Shown here one piece after another: positions 1-8,563 of a stretch of 64,000 nucleotides of DNA. Under the pieces are notes generated by a model that was given only the letters and a program-made list of their open reading frames with translations, ran no database searches and was not told where the DNA came from. The DNA lies in contig CAWGEV010000006.1 in NCBI GenBank assembly GCA_963821705.1, positions 1 to 64,000 on the forward strand, written 5' to 3'. This DNA comes from DASUPK01 sp963821705 (lineage in GTDB: Bacteria > Actinomycetota > Thermoleophilia > Solirubrobacterales > 70-9). Made by a program: the position numbers and the translations under genes. Every line of letters starts with the position of its first letter. The stretch's first letter is position 1.

Positions 1-37
1 GGGGAGCTCGCCCCGGTGCTGAGCACGGAGATCGCCC

Positions 38-398
38 TCAGCGATCGTGCGCGACACAGACCTCGACCAGGTAGCCGTCCGGGTCATGCAGCCGGCACGC
101 GTAGTTACCCGCGCCGAAGGAGGGTGCGCTGCCCGGTCGGCGACGGGCTCTCCCCCGTTCGCAGATCCCGACTCGAACGAGGCCTTGACGGCGGGGATGC
201 CTTCGCCGGGAACGAGATCGGCCGTAGCCGGGGCGCTGCGTGTCGGAGAGCTCGATGTAGAACTCGGCCTTGATCAGACCCCAGCTGACGGAGTCAGCCG
301 CGCCTCCTGGCGGCGCCAGCCGAGCGGCGCCAGGATCGAGTCGTAGAACGCACCGCTGCGTTCGAGGTCGGAGACTTGACTGCTGCGTAGTGGAGCAT
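38..398 (-). CDS. VOC (glyoxalase/bleomycin-resistance fold) protein, frameshifted
   Basis: Read in pieces from the ATG at 398, the reverse strand gives a protein of about 120 residues typical of a single-domain vicinal-oxygen-chelate family member. It opens with MLHYAAVK, continues with a DLERSGAFYDSILAPLGW-like segment, and ends with HDPDGYLVEVC and a TGA at 38-40. At least four single-base indels break the frame; the first is a base apparently missing after the AAG of VAVK-like residue 8. Such proteins are metal-dependent enzymes or binding proteins, and the substrate cannot be told here. It lies downstream of the ABC-2 permease. Either a real pseudogene or sequencing error; the well-kept conserved stretches favour error. 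Confidence 0.6.
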
Positions 399-468
399 CA
401 GCGAATAGATGGTGAGACGAGACGGTCCCAGCCCGGCTCGGAGGTTACACGGGGAACAGGGAACGGCG

Positions 469-1234
469 TCAGCGCCGCGGCTCCCAGCGGAAGAAGCGGA
501 CCGCGACGAGAAGCCGAACAGGCCCCAGGCGGCGACGACCGCGGGATTCCCGACTCGAAGCCGGCGCCGGTGGTGTGCGGGTTCCACGCGGTGAACATCG
601 CATCGAAGAAGTGGCGGATGGGAAACGCGTCGGCGAAGTCGAGAACGCCGCTCGGGATCTCGCTCTGCGGGATGAAGACACCTGACAGGAAATAGAGCGG
701 CAGGACCGTCGCGTTGGTCACGGCCGGCGCCGCCTCAGCGGTGGGGATCACGGCCGCCAGCGCGAAGCCGAGACACGAGAAGGAGGCCGCCCCGACCGCG
801 AGCGTGACCAGCATGGCCGGCAGCGTGTGGGTCGGAATGGCCACCCCATAGATCAGGGCGCCGACGACGCTGACCAGCGCGACCATGATCACCGATATCA
901 CGAGCGAGTTGCCCACGCGTCCGGCGACGAACGCCGCGGGCGGAAGCGGGGTCCCGCGGACCCGCTTCAGCTGGCCGGCCTCCCGCTCGGCGGGGAGGTT
1001 CGTCGCCAGTTTCACCGTGGTGGCCGAGATCACGGCCAGCGTGATGATCGCGGGCACGTAGTAGGTCGCCCCCTTGACGTGCAGCCCCGAGATCTCGTGG
1101 TTCTGGAACAGCGTCGCCAGCATGAACAGGAAGATCAGGGGCAGCGCCGCCGTGAAGAAGACCGCGGCGGGGTTGCGCCAGAAGACCTTCTGGTCGAATC
1201 GGAACTGGTGCAACACGACGGCGGCCCCGCTCAT
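469..1234 (-). CDS. ABC-2 type transporter permease, frameshifted near its 3' end
   Basis: This is an integral membrane permease of about 255 residues. The N-terminal cytoplasmic segment is followed by a hydrophobic stretch near residues 25-45, then roughly five more membrane segments with a typical ABC-2 ending (SGVFIP then a FPIRHFFDAM-like segment). Its ATG shares ATGA with the stop of the upstream ATPase, so the two are co-translated and form one exporter. Around 510-560 two compensating indels shift the frame; restoring it gives a last membrane helix and the ending RFFRWEPRR. Substrate unknown; this class exports drugs, lipids or polymers. Confidence 0.8.
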
Positions 1235-2148
1235 TCCCGCCTCTCCCCGTCGCGATCGGTGAGCTCCAGGTAGACGTCCTCGAGGCTCGGCGCGCCGACG
1301 GTGAGGCCGGGTAGCCCCACCCCCCTGTCGCCGGCCCAGGTGGTGAGCGCGCGCAGCGCCGGAACCGGATCGGCGACGCCCACCGTCACGGTGCCCGCGT
1401 CGAGCCGGGCGCCCCTGCTGACCTCGGCGGGCAGGTCGGCCAGCCCGATGCCGTCGGGAAGCCGGAACCGGATCTCGGTCTGCGGCATCCCGCGGTCGCC
1501 GAGCGACTCCGGCGACCCGGTGGCGACGATCCGCCCCTCGCGGATGATCGCCACGCGGTCGGCCAGCGTCTGAGCCTCGTCCATGTAGTGGGTGGTGAGG
1601 AACACCGTCTTGCCCAGGCCTCGGAGCCCGGCGATCACGTCCCAGGCCTGGCGGCGGGCGGATGGGTCGAAGCCGGTCGTCGGCTCGTCCAGGAAGAGGA
1701 GCTCCGGGTCGCCGATCAGCGCGAGGGCGACGTCGAGGCGGCGCTGCTGGCCGCCGGAGAGCTTGCCGGTTCGGACGTCCGCCTTGTCGGCCAGGCCGAC
1801 CAGGTCAACGGTCTCGTCGACGTCGCGCGGGGAGCGGTAGTAGCCGGCGTACTGCTCGATCGCCTCTCGGGGCGTCAGCTCCGGGACCAGACGGCACTCC
1901 TGCAGGACGAAGCCGACCCGCTGGCGCCAGTCGCGGTCCGCGTCCTGCGGATCGACGCCGAGGACGCTCACCTCGCCCTGGTTCCGGGTTCGGTAGCCCT
2001 CGAGGATCTCGACGGTGGTGGTCTTGCCCGCGCCGTTCGGCCCGAGGAAGGCGAAGATCTCGCCGGCGCTGACCTCGAGGTCGATGCCCCGGACGGCTTC
2101 GAAACCGTCGTAGGACTTGTGCAGCCCCTTGACGCTGATTACGGACAT
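1231..2148 (-). CDS. ABC transporter ATP-binding protein (ABC-2 exporter, DrrA/CcmA-like)
   Basis: A 305-residue cytoplasmic ATPase that powers the adjacent permease. Visible motifs are Walker A GPNGAGKTTT (near residue 35), the Q-loop (VLQE), the signature LSGGQQRR, Walker B LLFLDEPTTGFDP and the switch histidine in LTTHYMDEA. A C-terminal regulatory tail of about 90 residues follows, as in daunorubicin-type exporters. I chose the ATG at 2148 because a TAACAT hexamer ends exactly 7 bases upstream and no ribosome-binding site is present, suggesting leaderless transcription; 14 extra upstream codons are possible. The stop overlaps the permease start. Confidence 0.88.
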   Translation of the reverse strand: MSVISVKGLHKSYDGFEAVRGIDLEVSAGEIFAFLGPNGAGKTTTVEILEGYRTRNQGEVSVLGVDPQDADRDWRQRVGFVLQECRLVPELTPREAIEQYAGYYRSPRDVDETVDLVGLADKADVRTGKLSGGQQRRLDVALALIGDPELLFLDEPTTGFDPSARRQAWDVIAGLRGLGKTVFLTTHYMDEAQTLADRVAIIREGRIVATGSPESLGDRGMPQTEIRFRLPDGIGLADLPAEVSRGARLDAGTVTVGVADPVPALRALTTWAGDRGVGLPGLTVGAPSLEDVYLELTDRDGERRE

Positions 2149-2155
2149 GAATCGG

Positions 2156-2161
2156 ATGTTA
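2156..2161 (-). promoter_or_regulatory. Putative -10 box (TAACAT) for the ABC exporter
   Basis: TAACAT lies 7 bases before the ATG at 2148 with no Shine-Dalgarno sequence, the spacing expected for a leaderless mRNA. Confidence 0.45.
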
Positions 2162-2162
2162 T

Positions 2163-2200
2163 GGACGGCTGCGCCATCAGACGCGGCCACAAGCGGCCGC
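2163..2200 (-). repeat. Copy 1 of a 38-39 bp promoter-proximal repeat
   Basis: On the minus strand this element begins GCGGCCGCTTGTGGCCGC, a short hairpin, and ends CAGCCGTCC just before the -10 box of the ABC exporter. Near-identical copies occur at 47831 and 51353, also just ahead of leaderless-type start codons. It fills the gap between the rapZ stop and the ABC operon. Confidence 0.55.
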
Positions 2201-3132
2201 TATCGGGCGGCGGGGCGGGGCGCGAGGTCGACGTCCCGGTGCACCAGGCGCAGCTTCACGTCGTCGCGCTTCCCGAGCTCGCGCGCGATCCGGTCGGCCA
2301 CGGTGACCGAGCGATGGCGGCCACCCGTGCAGCCCACGGCGATGGTCAGGTGCTGCTTGCCCTCCGCCACATACGCGGGCAGGAGGAAGTCGAGCAGCGG
2401 CATCAGGCGGCCATAGAACTCACCGGCCTGGGTGCCCGACTCGACGTACTCGCGAACCGGCTCGTCGAGTCCCGTGAGAGGACGCAGCTCGTCCACGTAG
2501 TGCGGGTTCGGCAGGAAGCGAACGTCAAGAGTCAGGTCGGCGTCCGATGGCGGCCCGTTCTTGAAGCCGAAGGTCAGGATCGTGAGAGCGAGCTGGTTCT
2601 CGCGGGCGTCTCGGCCGATCAGCTCGGTGGCGATCCGCCGGCGGAGAGCCGCGCCGGTCAGCGAGGTCGTATCGATGACGACGTCGGCTCGCTCGCGCAG
2701 CGGGGCCAGCAGCTCACGCTCCTCCTCGATCCCGTCGACGATGCGGCCGCTGCGGGCCAGCGGGTGACGGCGCCGGGTCTCCCTGTAGCGGTGCAGCAGG
2801 GCCTCGGTGTCCGCCTCGAGGAAGACGACCTTGAGGTCGAGGCCGCCCGCTGCCAGCTCATCGAGCACGGCTCGGAGGTCCTCGAAGTACTCGCCCCCGC
2901 GAACGTCGGTGACCACGGCCGCCTTCTGGACGCCGCTCCCGTCGTGTCGGAAGAGCTCGCCGAGGCCTCCGATCATCCGCGGCGGCAGGTTGTCGACGCA
3001 GAAGTAGCCGCCGTCCTCGAAGGCCGCGATCGCCTCGGACTTCCCCGCGCCGGAATACCCGGTGATCACCACGAGCTCGACGCGCTTGTCGCCGGGTGCA
3101 GCTCCGCCTCCGTTGGTCGCGGCGTCCGCCAT
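2200..3132 (-). CDS. rapZ: RapZ/YvcJ family nucleotide-binding protein
   Basis: A 310-residue P-loop protein. Walker A is GYSGAGKS (near residue 25), followed by the family hallmark FEDGGYFCVDNLPP and the C-terminal CTGGRHRSV motif. In Escherichia coli RapZ is the adaptor that steers RNase E to the GlmZ sRNA; in Gram-positive bacteria the homologue (YvcJ) is an ATP/GTP-binding protein of less clear role. The ATG shares one base with the uvrC stop (TGATG), so it is co-translated. In many Gram-positive genomes uvrC-rapZ is followed by yvcK and whiA; those are absent here, with an ABC exporter operon following instead. Confidence 0.93.
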   Translation of the reverse strand: MADAATNGGGAAPGDKRVELVVITGYSGAGKSEAIAAFEDGGYFCVDNLPPRMIGGLGELFRHDGSGVQKAAVVTDVRGGEYFEDLRAVLDELAAGGLDLKVVFLEADTEALLHRYRETRRRHPLARSGRIVDGIEEERELLAPLRERADVVIDTTSLTGAALRRRIATELIGRDARENQLALTILTFGFKNGPPSDADLTLDVRFLPNPHYVDELRPLTGLDEPVREYVESGTQAGEFYGRLMPLLDFLLPAYVAEGKQHLTIAVGCTGGRHRSVTVADRIARELGKRDDVKLRLVHRDVDLAPRPAAR

Positions 3133-5117
3133 CAGCCCGCTCTGTGGAGTTGCCGGTGGATCTCGCGAGCGAGCTTACCGGGCACCCCGGGCACCGCCTC
3201 GAGCTCCTCGCGGCTCGCCGTCAGCAGCCGGTCCGGCGAGCCGAAGTGACGCAGCAGCGCCCGCTTGCGGGCAGGTCCGACGCCACGTACCCCGTCGAGC
3301 ACCGAGGCGGTCATCGCCTTGTCCCGGCGGCTGCGGTGGTGGGTGATCGCGAAGCGGTGGGCCTCGTCGCGAACCCGCTGCAGGATCCGCAGCGCGTCCG
3401 AACGCTTCTCGAGCAGGATCGGCTCCGACCGACCCGGCACGAAGATCTCCTCGATCCGCTTCGCGAGGCTGATCACGACGACGCCGCGCTCGAGCAGCGG
3501 CTCGAGCGTCTTCATGCCCGCCGAGAGCTGCCCCCTGCCGCCGTCGATCACGATCAGGTCCGGCAGCGCGGCGAAGCTCGCGTCGCGATCCGAGTCGTGC
3601 GGCGAGATGTCCGCCTGCTGCATGTAGCGGCCGAGGCGCCTGCTCAGCACCTCCCGCATCGCCGCGACATCATCAGGGCGGCGCGTCCTCAGCTTCGCTT
3701 CCGGGCGCGCCTCTGGGTCACCGCCGTTCTGATCGAAATCACCGCGGATGTTGAACTTGCGGTAGTCCGACTTCTTCGGCGCGCCCCCCTCGAAGACGAC
3801 CATCGAGGCCACGGTGTGAGTCTCGCCCAGGTTGGAGATGTCGAAGCCCTCGATCCGCAACGGCACCCGCTCCAGCCCGAGCGCCTCCTGCAGCGCCGAG
3901 AGCGTCTCCACCCGCTGCTGGCGCCGGTGCTCGCGGCGCAGCTTGTCCTGGGCCAGCGCGAGCTTGGCGTTCTTCTCGGCCAACTCGCGCAGCCGGCGCA
4001 GGTCGCCCCGCGAGGCGACCCGGACCTCGACCTGTGCGTCGCGCTGGCTCGAGAGGGCCTCCGCCAGGACCCCGGTGCGCCCCTTGAGCTCGGGTCCGAC
4101 GATCACCCGGCCGGGCACCGCCGGCGCCGCGCCGTAGTACTGGAGGAGGAAGGTCTCCGCGACGTCGCCGGGATCCCGGTCGACCTCGGCCTCCTCGCCG
4201 TCCTCCCCCGCCAGGTAGAAGCCCTGTCGCTCGGCGAGGACGCCGTCACGCACCTGGAAGACCTGGGCATTGGCGTCGCCCGCCTCGACTGCGACGCCGA
4301 TGATGTCCGCGCTGCCGAGCGAGCCTCCGGCGACCTGCTGGCGCTCCATCATCCCCCGCACCGCGTTCAACCGGTCCCTGAACAGCGCGGCCCTCTCGAA
4401 GTCCTGCGCCTCCGAGGCCTCCTGCATCTTCTCCTCGAGGTCGTCCGCGATCTCCTTGTAGCGGCCGGAGAGGAACCCCATGATCCGGTCGATGTTGCGC
4501 CGGTACTCCTCCTTGTCGATGTAGCCGACGCAGGGTGCCTGGCATCGCTTGATGTAGTAGTCGAGGCACGGGACGCCCGAGCGCCGGCCCGGCTCGGGCC
4601 CCTCGCAGGTGCGGTACTGGAACAGCTTGCCGAGCAGGTCGAGGGTCTCGCGGACGCGCTTGGCGCTCGAGAACGGCCCGAAGTAGGCGCGGTTCGCCCG
4701 GTGACGCTCGCGCGTGAAGTAGACGCGCGGGAACTCCTCGTCGAGGCTGACCCCCACATATGGGTACGACTTGTCGTCCCGGAGCCGGATGTTGAATCGC
4801 GGCCGATAGCGCTTGATGAACGCCTGCTCCGCGAGCAGGGCCTCCGGCTCGTTCTCCGTCACCAGGAACTCGATCGACTCGATTCGGTCGATCAGCTCCG
4901 CGGTGCCGCCCATGCCCGCGCCGCGCCCGGCGCCCTTGCCCGCGAAGTGCGAGGCCACGCGCTTGCGGATCGAATTCGCCTTCCCCACGTACAGGGCATC
5001 CCCCGCCCGGTCGCGGAACACGTAGACGCCGGGAGCGTTCGGAAGCTCCTTGCGCTGCTCATCAACGTTGCGGGTCGCGCTGACGCGCGCCCTCGCGTTA
5101 TCGCTGCTCTTCGGCAC
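3132..5117 (-). CDS. uvrC: Excinuclease ABC subunit C (UvrC)
   Basis: A 661-residue nucleotide-excision-repair endonuclease that makes the 3' and 5' incisions after UvrAB damage recognition. Domains in order: GIY-YIG nuclease (PGVYVF then YVGKANSIRKR, residues about 15-95), a cysteine-bearing linker (CLDYYIKRCQAPC), a UVR motif (residues about 200-235), the RNase H-like domain with LIVIDGGRGQL near residue 475, and C-terminal helix-hairpin-helix repeats (GVRGVGPARKRALLRHFGS). The start is GTG at 5117, 7 bases behind TACCCT; no in-frame ATG fits. The divergent enoyl-CoA hydratase begins 46 bp away. Confidence 0.95.
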   Translation of the reverse strand: MPKSSDNARARVSATRNVDEQRKELPNAPGVYVFRDRAGDALYVGKANSIRKRVASHFAGKGAGRGAGMGGTAELIDRIESIEFLVTENEPEALLAEQAFIKRYRPRFNIRLRDDKSYPYVGVSLDEEFPRVYFTRERHRANRAYFGPFSSAKRVRETLDLLGKLFQYRTCEGPEPGRRSGVPCLDYYIKRCQAPCVGYIDKEEYRRNIDRIMGFLSGRYKEIADDLEEKMQEASEAQDFERAALFRDRLNAVRGMMERQQVAGGSLGSADIIGVAVEAGDANAQVFQVRDGVLAERQGFYLAGEDGEEAEVDRDPGDVAETFLLQYYGAAPAVPGRVIVGPELKGRTGVLAEALSSQRDAQVEVRVASRGDLRRLRELAEKNAKLALAQDKLRREHRRQQRVETLSALQEALGLERVPLRIEGFDISNLGETHTVASMVVFEGGAPKKSDYRKFNIRGDFDQNGGDPEARPEAKLRTRRPDDVAAMREVLSRRLGRYMQQADISPHDSDRDASFAALPDLIVIDGGRGQLSAGMKTLEPLLERGVVVISLAKRIEEIFVPGRSEPILLEKRSDALRILQRVRDEAHRFAITHHRSRRDKAMTASVLDGVRGVGPARKRALLRHFGSPDRLLTASREELEAVPGVPGKLAREIHRQLHRAG

Positions 5118-5124
5118 AAACAGA

Positions 5125-5130
5125 AGGGTA
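5125..5130 (-). promoter_or_regulatory. Putative -10 box (TACCCT) for uvrC-rapZ
   Basis: TACCCT ends 7 bases before the GTG start of uvrC; no ribosome-binding site lies between, as in leaderless mRNAs. Confidence 0.5.
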
Positions 5131-5162
5131 GGCTGCGCCTCCCGCGCGCTAGGAGGCTTCAG

Positions 5163-6011
5163 ATGGCAGAAACCGCAGAGACCGAGATTCCACTCCTGAC
5201 CGGCGATCCGCCCGAGCTCGAGACGCTCGACATCGAGGTCGACGGCCAGATCGGCACCCTGACCCTGAACCGGCCGGATGCCCTGAACGCGATGAGCCCC
5301 GAGCTCATCGGCGAGCTCACGACGGCCGCCGCCTGGCTCGCCGACCGGGCCCCCATCCGCGCGCTGATCGTGACCGGAGCCGGGCGTGCGTTCTGCTCCG
5401 GGGGCGACGTCAACTGGTTCAAGCGGGGGGTCACCGAGGAGGGCGTGGACCTGCCGTCCGAGGTGCGGCGCGGCGCGGAGGCGCTGCACAACGCGATCGT
5501 CGACATCCGCCGCATCCCGTATCCGGTGATCGCCGCCATCAACGGGCCGGCCGCCGGCGCGGGCATGTCGCTGGCCCTCTCGGCCGACATCCGCATCGCC
5601 TCCGAGGATGCTTTCCTCGCGATCGCGTACGGGCGGATCGGCGCCGCCCCCGACGGCGGCATGACCTACTTCCTGCCGCGCGTGGTCGGACCGGCCAAGG
5701 CGCTCGAGCTGGCGCTCAACGACCCGAACCTGGACGCGAAGTCGGCGCTCGAGGCCGGGCTCGTCACCGAGGTCGTGCCCGCCGACCAGCTGCTCACGCG
5801 GGCGAAGGAGAAGGCCGAGAAGCTCGCCGCGAAGGCCCCGTACTACGTCCGGATGACCAAGCGCCTGCTGCACGAGAGCATCGAGCACTCGATCAACGAC
5901 CATCTGCAGCTGGAGCGCCACGGGATCGCCGACAGCATGGGCACGAATGACCTCCGGCGCGGTGTGACGGCCTTCTTCGCGGGCGACCAGCCCACCTTCG
6001 AGGGCGACTAG
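5163..6011 (+). CDS. Enoyl-CoA hydratase/isomerase family protein
   Basis: A 282-residue crotonase-fold protein. The start ATG follows a clear AGGAGG (5151-5156). Family marks are LTLNRPDALNAM, the oxyanion-hole segments GRAFCSGGDV and NGPAAGAGMSLALSADIRIAS, and the C-terminal YYVRMTKRLLHE. The second catalytic region reads RIGAAPDGGMTYFLPR: an acidic residue sits at the Glu164 position of classical hydratases and the Glu144 position is not clearly present, so isomerase or another crotonase activity is possible. Likely works in fatty-acid or CoA-thioester breakdown in the cytoplasm. A MaoC-type hydratase lies close by at 6648 on the opposite strand. Confidence 0.9.
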   Translation: MAETAETEIPLLTGDPPELETLDIEVDGQIGTLTLNRPDALNAMSPELIGELTTAAAWLADRAPIRALIVTGAGRAFCSGGDVNWFKRGVTEEGVDLPSEVRRGAEALHNAIVDIRRIPYPVIAAINGPAAGAGMSLALSADIRIASEDAFLAIAYGRIGAAPDGGMTYFLPRVVGPAKALELALNDPNLDAKSALEAGLVTEVVPADQLLTRAKEKAEKLAAKAPYYVRMTKRLLHESIEHSINDHLQLERHGIADSMGTNDLRRGVTAFFAGDQPTFEGD

Positions 6012-6079
6012 GGCAATCCAACCGGCCCGGGGGACCGTAATAAGGTTCGCCTACCTGGCGACGAGTGAAAGGTGACCGG

Positions 6080-6517
6080 ATGAGACGAGGTTTCGCAGTG
6101 CTTTTCGTTGCGGCGCTGGCCGTCCTCGGCCTGGCAGCCTGTGGCGGCAGCAGCAACAGCAACTCGACCACCGCGGCGTCCACGCCCGCGTCGACGACCG
6201 CGGCGGGCGGCGGCGGAGCTGCCGGCGGCGGCTCGACCGTCAACATCTCGACTCCATCCGGCTCCGACCTCAAGTTCAACCAGTCAAGCGTCAGCGCCAA
6301 GGCCGGCAGCGTGACGGTCAACTTCCAGAACAACGAGGCACTCTCGCACGACGTGGCCGTCGCCGACTCGTCGGGCAAGATCCTGGGCCAGACGAATCTG
6401 GTCTCGTCGGGCACGGGGAACACCACGGTGAATCTGCAGCCGGGTACGTACACCTTCTACTGCACGGTGCCTGGCCACCGTGAGGCCGGTATGCAGGGCA
6501 CTCTGACCGTCAAGTAA
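6080..6517 (+). CDS. Cupredoxin-domain lipoprotein (plastocyanin/azurin-like)
   Basis: A 145-residue secreted lipoprotein. It has a lipoprotein signal peptide ending in LGLAAC, a Ser/Thr/Ala/Gly-rich linker, then a cupredoxin fold of about 90 residues. The copper ligands expected for a type 1 site are all visible: His in LSHDVAV, Cys and His in YCTVPGHRE, and Met in AGMQG. Probable role is electron transfer or copper binding at the outer membrane face. ATG 6080 is preferred because AAAGGTGA precedes it; a GTG five codons upstream is also in frame. Separated by about 70 bp from the hydratase upstream. Confidence 0.88.
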   Translation: MRRGFAVLFVAALAVLGLAACGGSSNSNSTTAASTPASTTAAGGGGAAGGGSTVNISTPSGSDLKFNQSSVSAKAGSVTVNFQNNEALSHDVAVADSSGKILGQTNLVSSGTGNTTVNLQPGTYTFYCTVPGHREAGMQGTLTVK

Positions 6518-6531
6518 CTGGACGCGACGGC

Positions 6532-6607
6532 GGGCGGGTCCTGTCGCCGAATTTCATCGACACGCGCAAGTGCGCGTGTCGAACGTGAAATTCGGCGCCA
6601 CCCGCCC
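6532..6607. terminator. Large three-part inverted repeat between convergent genes
   Basis: Three nested stems share one axis: 6532-6539 with 6600-6607 (8 bp), 6546-6556 with 6586-6596 (11 bp, GCCGAATTTCA) and 6557-6567 with 6572-6582 (11 bp), with an AAGT loop. It sits between the convergent cupredoxin and MaoC genes, so a bidirectional terminator is the simplest reading, although there is no T-run. Confidence 0.65.
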
Positions 6608-6647
6608 GAGTCGCGCCACGGCTTGACGAACTGAGTCTGCTTGCCGT

Positions 6648-7115
6648 CTATTCGGGCAGGGCGCGGCCGACGGAGTCGGCCACACAGGCGGGCTTCTCTG
6701 AGCCTTCGACCTCCACAGTGAACCGGGTCACGACCTGCCACCAGCCGCCGCCGACCTCCTCGACTTCGACGACCTCAGCGGTGGTGCGGATCTTGGAGCC
6801 GGAGGGCACAGGCGCCGGGAAGCGCACCTTGTTCCAGCCGTAGTTGACGCCCAGCTTGAAGCCGGATGACTTGATCAGCTCGAGGCGCATGCCGTCGATC
6901 AGCGAGAGCGTCAGGTTCCCGTGGGCGACGGTGGTTCCGAACGGGCTCTCCTTCTTGGCCCGCTCGACGTCCGTGTGGATCCACTGATGGTCGCCCGTCA
7001 GATCGGCGAAGGTGTCGATGTCCTCCTGGGAGACCGTGCGCCACTCGCCCGGCCCGATGGTCTTCCCCTGCAGGGCCTTCATGCCCTCGATTCCTTCAAT
7101 CTGGGTGGTTGCCAT
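6648..7115 (-). CDS. MaoC family dehydratase ((R)-enoyl-CoA hydratase type)
   Basis: A 155-residue hot-dog-fold protein. The segment FADLTGDHQWIHTD (near residues 33-46) holds the Asp/His catalytic dyad of (R)-specific enoyl-CoA hydratases, followed by the family pattern SPFGTTVAHGNLTLSL and GWNKVRFPAPVPSGS. It would hydrate trans-2-enoyl-CoA to the (R)-3-hydroxy form. The start ATG at 7115 lies 7 bases behind TAGGGT. Divergent from the binding-protein gene at 7172, so the two promoters share about 56 bp. Confidence 0.92.
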   Translation of the reverse strand: MATTQIEGIEGMKALQGKTIGPGEWRTVSQEDIDTFADLTGDHQWIHTDVERAKKESPFGTTVAHGNLTLSLIDGMRLELIKSSGFKLGVNYGWNKVRFPAPVPSGSKIRTTAEVVEVEEVGGGWWQVVTRFTVEVEGSEKPACVADSVGRALPE

Positions 7116-7122
7116 GTCAAGC

Positions 7123-7128
7123 ACCCTA
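7123..7128 (-). promoter_or_regulatory. Putative -10 box (TAGGGT) for the MaoC gene
   Basis: TAGGGT ends 7 bases before the ATG at 7115, with no ribosome-binding site: a leaderless arrangement. Confidence 0.5.
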
Positions 7129-7171
7129 CTAGCGCACCCGATATGAATTGGCCCCTGAGAAGAGGACCGAC

Positions 7172-8563
7172 ATGAAGCGGGCGGCCGCGATGTACGCGGG
7201 GCTCGCTCTCGCACTGGGCCTGGCGGCATGCGGAGGCGGGAGCGGGAGCGGCGGCGGCAACGGCCCCGGCTCCAAGCCGATCAACCTGGTGATCGGGAAC
7301 TCGCTGCCGCTCAGCGGGACCTCCAAGGCGCTCGGCGAATCCGGGCAGAAGGCCTCGGACCTCGCCGTCACCCAGATCAAGCGGGCGATCTCCGAGACTG
7401 GCTCCCGCCACACCATCACCACGGTCAACCAAGACCAGGGGGGCACGACCGATTCAGCGGTCCAGTCCGCCAAGACCCTGGTGAACGACGAAAACGCCAC
7501 CTGCCTGACTGGCCCCTGGTCGGCGGAGGCCGTCGCCCAGACCGCGCAGAACGTCGCCATCCCCTCGAAGACTCTCGAGATCTCGCCCGTCCCCGTCGGG
7601 GACGACGTCGCCGACCTCAGCGATCACGACCTCGTCAACAGCACGGCGCTGCCTGAGTCGCTGGAGGGTTCGGCGATCTCCAAGGCCATCGACAGCGACC
7701 TGGGCGGAACGCAGGGCCGCACGGTCAACGTCGCGTCCAGCGGCAGCAGCAGCTACGGCGGCACCGTCAGCCAGGACTTCATCAAGTCCTGGCAGGGGAA
7801 CGACGGGACCGTGGGCGATCAGGTGGTGCTCACACCGCCGCCGCTCAGCACCACCTCCCCCGGGGGCTCCGCGACCGTCCCGGGCTACGGCTCGGGCGGA
7901 TACTCCGGGAGCAGCACGTCCTCCTCCGCCGTCGCCTACTCGGGACAGGCCTACCAGCTGCTCAGCGGCAACCCCGATGCGGTCGTGGTCATCGACGACC
8001 CGAACGGCTTCACCGCGCTGGCCCCGGCCCTCGCGGGGCAGTCCTCCTGGGATCCCGCCGGCACGTGGGGCGGTGACCAGCTTGTCTCCCCCAGCCTTCC
8101 CGACCAGGTCGGCGCGGACACGATCAACGGGTTCCGCGCCCTGGCGCCGGGGGCGCCGAAGGACAGCGACTCATCCGCGGCGTTCGTCCAGGCCTTCAAG
8201 CAGGCGGATCCCCACGACGTCACGCTCGCGCCGTATGCCGCCCAGCAGTTCGACGCGACGATCCTCTGCTACCTCGCTGCGGTCGCCGCCGGCTCGACGG
8301 ACGGGCAGCAGATGGCGGACCACCTGATCGACATCACCGCCCCGGGGGGTGACGAGTTCACCTGGCAGCAGCTGCCGGAGGCGATCAAGGCCCTGGAGGA
8401 CGGCAAGGACATCAACTACACGGGCGCCTCCGGCCCGATCGACATGGACGTCCACGGAGACCCGACGGAGGGCGTCTTCGACGTCTACCGGTACACCTCC
8501 GACGGAGGCATGAAGGTTGCCGGCGAGGTCTCGGTGTCGAAGCCGAACCCCGCGACTCCCTAG
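7172..8563 (+). CDS. ABC transporter substrate-binding lipoprotein (Leu/Ile/Val-binding, PBP1 type)
   Basis: A 463-residue extracytoplasmic protein. The signal peptide ends in LGLAACGG, giving a lipid-anchored Cys near residue 21. The mature part starts LVIGNSLPLSG, then has a DQGGTTDSAV segment and a two-lobed receptor pattern of branched-chain amino-acid binding proteins. A Ser/Gly-rich insertion near residues 220-260 is unusual for the family. AGAGGA precedes the ATG. No permease or ATPase genes lie beside it, so it is either an orphan or works with transporter parts coded elsewhere. Its stop directly abuts the stop of the convergent gene. Confidence 0.82.
   Translation: MKRAAAMYAGLALALGLAACGGGSGSGGGNGPGSKPINLVIGNSLPLSGTSKALGESGQKASDLAVTQIKRAISETGSRHTITTVNQDQGGTTDSAVQSAKTLVNDENATCLTGPWSAEAVAQTAQNVAIPSKTLEISPVPVGDDVADLSDHDLVNSTALPESLEGSAISKAIDSDLGGTQGRTVNVASSGSSSYGGTVSQDFIKSWQGNDGTVGDQVVLTPPPLSTTSPGGSATVPGYGSGGYSGSSTSSSAVAYSGQAYQLLSGNPDAVVVIDDPNGFTALAPALAGQSSWDPAGTWGGDQLVSPSLPDQVGADTINGFRALAPGAPKDSDSSAAFVQAFKQADPHDVTLAPYAAQQFDATILCYLAAVAAGSTDGQQMADHLIDITAPGGDEFTWQQLPEAIKALEDGKDINYTGASGPIDMDVHGDPTEGVFDVYRYTSDGGMKVAGEVSVSKPNPATP

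Noticed and set aside
1588..3249. A 553-codon open frame antisense to the ABC ATPase and rapZ
   Set aside because: Low-complexity translation with no domain, and both minus-strand genes are clear family members.
3096..6011. A 971-codon open frame on the plus strand across the uvrC region
   Set aside because: Only its last 282 codons are a real gene (enoyl-CoA hydratase from 5163). The rest is antisense to uvrC and reads as Arg/Leu/Asp-rich shadow protein typical of GC-rich DNA.
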